Positions 61,235-64,000 of a DNA stretch of 64,000 nucleotides are shown one piece after another. The notes beneath the pieces are model-generated. The model was not told where the DNA came from and did not search any database. It worked only from the letters and a program-made list of their open reading frames with translations. The stretch is from NCBI GenBank assembly GCA_965276815.1, contig CBDIBE010000010.1, forward strand, positions 620,001 to 684,000, given 5' to 3'. The translations under genes were made by a program, and so were the position numbers. The first letter of the stretch is position 1. The number at the start of each line of letters is the position of its first letter. Source of the stretch: JAVVHH01 sp965276815. GTDB taxonomy: Bacteria > Pseudomonadota > Alphaproteobacteria > Acetobacterales > Acetobacteraceae.

Positions 61235-61957
61235 ATGGTCGAGATGGTCAAGCCTGTAATCGGGGTCGCGGTGGGCGCCGCGCTCTTGGCTCTCGGGCTA
61301 CACATGGTGGGGCCTGGCGCGCAGGCCGAGACGGTTGCCGGGGCGCTGCCGCCGCCGGCGTTGGATGTGCCGGCGAGCGCGCCCGGCCTGCAGACCGCGG
61401 TGTTCTCAGGCGGCTGCTTCTGGGGTGTGCAGGCGGTGTTCCAGCACATTGCCGGCGTGCGGGAGGCCATGTCTGGCTACGCCGGCGGCACGGTCGCCGA
61501 TCCCAGCTACGAGCAGGTCAGCAGCGGGACCACGGGCCATGCGGAGTCCGTCCGCGTCACCTTCGACCCGGCGCAAGTCAGCTACGGCAAGCTGCTGCAG
61601 ATTTTTTTCTCCGTGGCGCTCGATCCGACCGAGGTGAACCGGCAGGGGCCGGATTCCGGCACCCAATACCGGTCGGAACTGTTCGTCAGCGGCCCGGAGC
61701 AGGAGCGCGTCGCCCGCGCCTATGTGGCGCAACTCGACGCCGCGCACGCGTTTACTGCGCCGATCGCCACGCGCATTGATCCGGCCGGCCCGTTCTACCC
61801 GGCCGAGGCCTACCATCAGGACTACCTTACGCTGCACCCCAACCAGCCCTACATCGCGTTCAACGACATGCCGAAGGTCGAGCACCTTGAGGCGTGGTTC
61901 CCGCAGAACTGGCGCGGCATGCCGGTCACCATCGGCAAGCTTGCCGCCGGTAGCTGA
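61235..61957 (+). CDS. msrA: Exported peptide-methionine (S)-S-oxide reductase MsrA
   Basis: The ATG at 61235 (GAGG about 10 bases upstream) gives 240 residues; a TTG at 61199 is possible. An N-terminal hydrophobic segment (VIGVAVGAALLALGLHMVG, possible cut near AQAE) suggests a periplasmic or anchored enzyme. The catalytic GGCFWGVQAVFQ, GYAGG and later HAESVRV and YRSELFV segments are those of MsrA. It repairs oxidised methionine in proteins. No msrB is adjacent. Confidence 0.9.
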   Translation: MVEMVKPVIGVAVGAALLALGLHMVGPGAQAETVAGALPPPALDVPASAPGLQTAVFSGGCFWGVQAVFQHIAGVREAMSGYAGGTVADPSYEQVSSGTTGHAESVRVTFDPAQVSYGKLLQIFFSVALDPTEVNRQGPDSGTQYRSELFVSGPEQERVARAYVAQLDAAHAFTAPIATRIDPAGPFYPAEAYHQDYLTLHPNQPYIAFNDMPKVEHLEAWFPQNWRGMPVTIGKLAAGS

Positions 61958-61966
61958 CCTTTTGTT

Positions 61967-62272
61967 CTACCAGTCCATCGGAACCAGATTCGATTCTGAT
62001 AGCTGGCGGACTTCCCAGGCTTCCCGCCCGCCGCATTACCAGTAAATGTTCGTGTAGCCGAGCGCCGCGAGCTGGAGCGCGAGGTTGCGGCCGCCGAAAC
62101 TTTCCGAGTTCCAGCCGGCGGCGACCACCGGCGCGCTCAGATCGCCATCTGTCAGTTGGTGCATTTCGGCGCGCAAATCGTCCTGCGCGATGTCGGTCAG
62201 TTCGCCGCCTTTTCCGACCAAGCGCAGCCCAACTGCGCCCGGTATGGAACGGCTCCCGGTTTGACACGAAAA
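61967..62272 (-). pseudogene. Rhodanese-like gene broken by a nonsense codon and frameshift
   Basis: On the minus strand, RSIPGAVGLRL, LTDGDLSAPVVAAGWNSE and FGGRNLALQLAALGYTNIYW lead to a TAA at 62036-62038. The same frame then continues GGREAWEV to a final VPMDW and TAG at 61967-61969. Intact relatives read YWYRGGREAW across this point, so a tyrosine codon has become a stop. Upstream, an in-frame stop at 62273-62275 cuts off the N-terminal part, implying a second lesion. This explains the 400-base gap between msrA and the GbsR gene. Confidence 0.75.
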
Positions 62273-62357
62273 TTACTCCCCAAGTCGTCATCACGCCATA
62301 GTTGGTGGAACGTGGCTTGCGTTTGCCGCCCGGAGCGATCATTCTGCAATTTCAGAA

Positions 62358-62969
62358 ATGTCTGAAACTTGTGAAAGAACGGTCGTGGAGCTGCCTCCGA
62401 TCATCGAGGAGTTCGTGCTGCATTTCGGCGAGATGGGCGGCCGTTGGGGCATCAACCGCACCGTCGGGCAGATCTACGCGCTGCTGTTCCTCTCCGACCG
62501 CCCGCTGAATGCGGAGGAGATCACCAACCTGCTCGGCGTATCCCGCTCCAATGTCAGCATGGGCATCAAGGAGCTCGAGGGATGGCGCCTGGTCCGCAAG
62601 CGCCACCTGGCGAACGACCGGCGCGACTATTTCGAGGCGCCGGACGATAGTTGGCAGATCGTCAGGATCTTGGCCGAGGAGCGCCGCAAGCGCGAGGTCG
62701 ACCCGACCCTCTCCATGCTGCGCGACGTGCTGATGCAATGCCCGAGCACGCCCGAGGCGCGGCACGCCCAGAGCAAGATGCGGCAGATGCATGAGCTGAT
62801 CGAGCTGATTGTTGGCTGGGCCGACGACGTGCAGAAACTCGACAACGACAGTTTGCGACAATTACTGGCGCTCGGCGCCGGCGTATCCCGCTTCCTCGAC
62901 ATCAAGGACAAGATCTCGGTGATCGTGGGCGGCAAACGGCGCGCGCCCGATGCGGAAGACAAGGCGTGA
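62358..62969 (+). CDS. GbsR/MarR-family transcriptional regulator
   Basis: A 203-residue winged-helix regulator. The DNA-binding part is INRTVGQIYALLFLSDRPLN, EEITNLLGVSRSNVSMGIKE and WRLVRKRHLANDRRDYFEAP, followed by a long helical C-terminal region. This is the GbsR type of MarR protein. Its stop overlaps the start of the bd-oxidase gene by 4 bases (GTGA), so it is co-translated with the oxidase and probably regulates it. Confidence 0.85.
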   Translation: MSETCERTVVELPPIIEEFVLHFGEMGGRWGINRTVGQIYALLFLSDRPLNAEEITNLLGVSRSNVSMGIKELEGWRLVRKRHLANDRRDYFEAPDDSWQIVRILAEERRKREVDPTLSMLRDVLMQCPSTPEARHAQSKMRQMHELIELIVGWADDVQKLDNDSLRQLLALGAGVSRFLDIKDKISVIVGGKRRAPDAEDKA

Positions 62970-64000
62970 TCGACGCATTCCATCTGGCGCGCGCGCAGTT
63001 CGGCTTCACTGTCGCGTTCCACATCGTCTTCCCGACGTTCTCGATCGGGTTGGCGAGCTATCTGATGGTGCTGGAAGCGCTCTGGCTCCGCACGCGCGAG
63101 CAGGTTTATCTCGATCTTTTCAAGTATTGGATAAAGATCTTCTCCATCGGCTTTGCGATGGGCGTCGTCTCCGGCCTGGTCATGTCCTATCAGTTCGGCA
63201 CCAACTGGTCGCGCTTTTCCGATATAGCGGGCCCGGTGGTCGGCCCGGTCATGGCCTATGAGGTGTTGACCGCGTTCTTCCTGGAGGCCGGGTTCCTCGG
63301 CGTCATGCTGTTCGGCATGGACCGCGTCGGCCGCAAGCTGCACATGTTCGCCACCTGCATGGTGGCGGGCGGCACCTTCCTATCGGCGTTCTGGATCCTT
63401 GCGGTCAATAGCTGGATGCAGACGCCAGCCGGATACGGCATCGGCCCGGATGGCCGTATGTTCCCGACCGATTATTGGCAGGTCATCTTCAACCCGTCGG
63501 TGTTCTTCCGGGTGCCGCACATGGTGCTGGCGTCCTACCTGATCGTGGCGTTCATCGTCGGCGGCGTCGGCGCCTGGCACATGCTGCATGGCCGCAGCAC
63601 GCCGGCGGTGCGCAAGATGTTCTCGATGGCGATGTGGATGGCGGCGATCGTGGCGCCGCTGCAAATCATGATGGGCGACGCGCACGGGCTGAACACGCTC
63701 GAGCACCAGCCGATGAAGATCGCCGCAATGGAAGGCGATTTCGACGATTCCGGGCCGGACGGCGCACCGCTGATCCTGTTCGGCCTGCCCAACATGGGGC
63801 AGGAGCGCACCGACTATAAAATAGAGATCCCGCACGCCTCCTCACTCATCCTGACCCATAGTTGGAATGGTAAGGTGCCCGGCCTGAAGGATGTGCCGCC
63901 CGCGGACCGGCCTTATGCGCCGGTGATCTTCTGGACCTTCCGCGTCATGGTCGGCTTGGGCTTCCTGATGTTCGGTCTCGGCCTGTTCAGCCTGCTGACC
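62966..64000 (+). CDS. cydA: Cytochrome bd-type ubiquinol oxidase subunit I (partial)
   Basis: Starts at GTG 62966 and runs past the window edge; about 345 residues are present. HLARAQFGFTVAFHIVFPTF has the family's haem-ligand histidine near the N-terminus, GLVMSYQFGTNWSRFSDIAG and FFLEAGFLGVMLFG follow, and the Q-loop begins around FNPSVFFRVPHM. It is the quinol-oxidising, haem-bearing subunit of a bd-type (CydA/CioA) terminal oxidase in the inner membrane. Subunit II is expected beyond the window. Confidence 0.92.
   Translation, partial: MIDAFHLARAQFGFTVAFHIVFPTFSIGLASYLMVLEALWLRTREQVYLDLFKYWIKIFSIGFAMGVVSGLVMSYQFGTNWSRFSDIAGPVVGPVMAYEVLTAFFLEAGFLGVMLFGMDRVGRKLHMFATCMVAGGTFLSAFWILAVNSWMQTPAGYGIGPDGRMFPTDYWQVIFNPSVFFRVPHMVLASYLIVAFIVGGVGAWHMLHGRSTPAVRKMFSMAMWMAAIVAPLQIMMGDAHGLNTLEHQPMKIAAMEGDFDDSGPDGAPLILFGLPNMGQERTDYKIEIPHASSLILTHSWNGKVPGLKDVPPADRPYAPVIFWTFRVMVGLGFLMFGLGLFSLLT

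Noticed and set aside
61985..62005. tRNA-like T-arm string (gattcgattct)
   Set aside because: No acceptor stem or anticodon arm can be formed around it; it lies in the rhodanese-like pseudogene.

Overview
The window is high-GC DNA packed with short-spaced, often overlapping genes. It reads as an alphaproteobacterium, most likely Rhodospirillales/Acetobacteraceae. That is an inference from a MucR/Ros regulator, three PEP-CTERM proteins, a flotillin-type (SPFH) pair next to a metal ATPase, a GbsR-type regulator in front of a bd oxidase, several liv-type importers and a methylsuccinyl-CoA dehydrogenase-like enzyme. No rRNA, tRNA, CRISPR array or intact insertion sequence was seen.

Layout. (1) 1-286: tail of a membrane acyltransferase. 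(2) 466-16497: a divergent catabolic island. The leftward operon has a three-part HcnABC/opine-oxidase-type dehydrogenase, a DHDPS-family lyase, a complete sugar-type ABC importer, an amidohydrolase and an alpha/beta hydrolase. The rightward operon has a polar-amino-acid ABC importer with two binding proteins and a DUF6282 amidohydrolase-like enzyme. Together they look like uptake and oxidation of an amine-, opine- or imino-acid-like compound. (3) 16645-26266: envelope and secreted proteins (PEP-CTERM proteins, a phosphatase, an RTX-like protein) around an SPFH-SPFH-P-type ATPase operon. (4) 26305-36683: metal and drug export. copA-cueR and copZ diverge from a double CueR operator, followed by a CDF transporter, an RND pump with its adaptor, and a large polytopic SPFH protein. 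(5) 36782-41500: a CoA operon with an AMP-forming ligase, split NDP-forming ligase subunits and a CaiB/BaiF CoA-transferase. (6) 41691-47129: a DUF3597 protein, a decayed pdxA-like gene and a complete liv importer with a fused permease-ATPase. (7) 47340-51901: TSUP exporter, hydantoinase, cardiolipin synthase and MucR. (8) 51987-55859: a second liv importer without a binding protein, ending in UbiX. (9) 55863-58423: a small secreted repeat protein, then an overlapping cassette of a degenerate integrase, an unknown protein and a solitary ScpA. (10) 58610-64000: methylsuccinyl-CoA dehydrogenase-like enzyme, PEP-CTERM protein, MsrA, a rhodanese-like pseudogene, a GbsR regulator and the start of a bd-type quinol oxidase.

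Possible new systems. The strongest candidate is the SPFH-SPFH-ATPase operon. Its first SPFH protein has a His/Asp-rich metal-binding tail, while the ATPase has no metal-binding domain of its own and carries an unusual HN-type motif in its last membrane helix. The integrase-like/unknown/ScpA cassette is the second candidate. Several decayed genes (DUF4396, pdxA-like, rhodanese-like) and a family of CTAG-bounded palindromic repeats that supply stop codons to neighbouring genes are further structures that ordinary annotation would miss.
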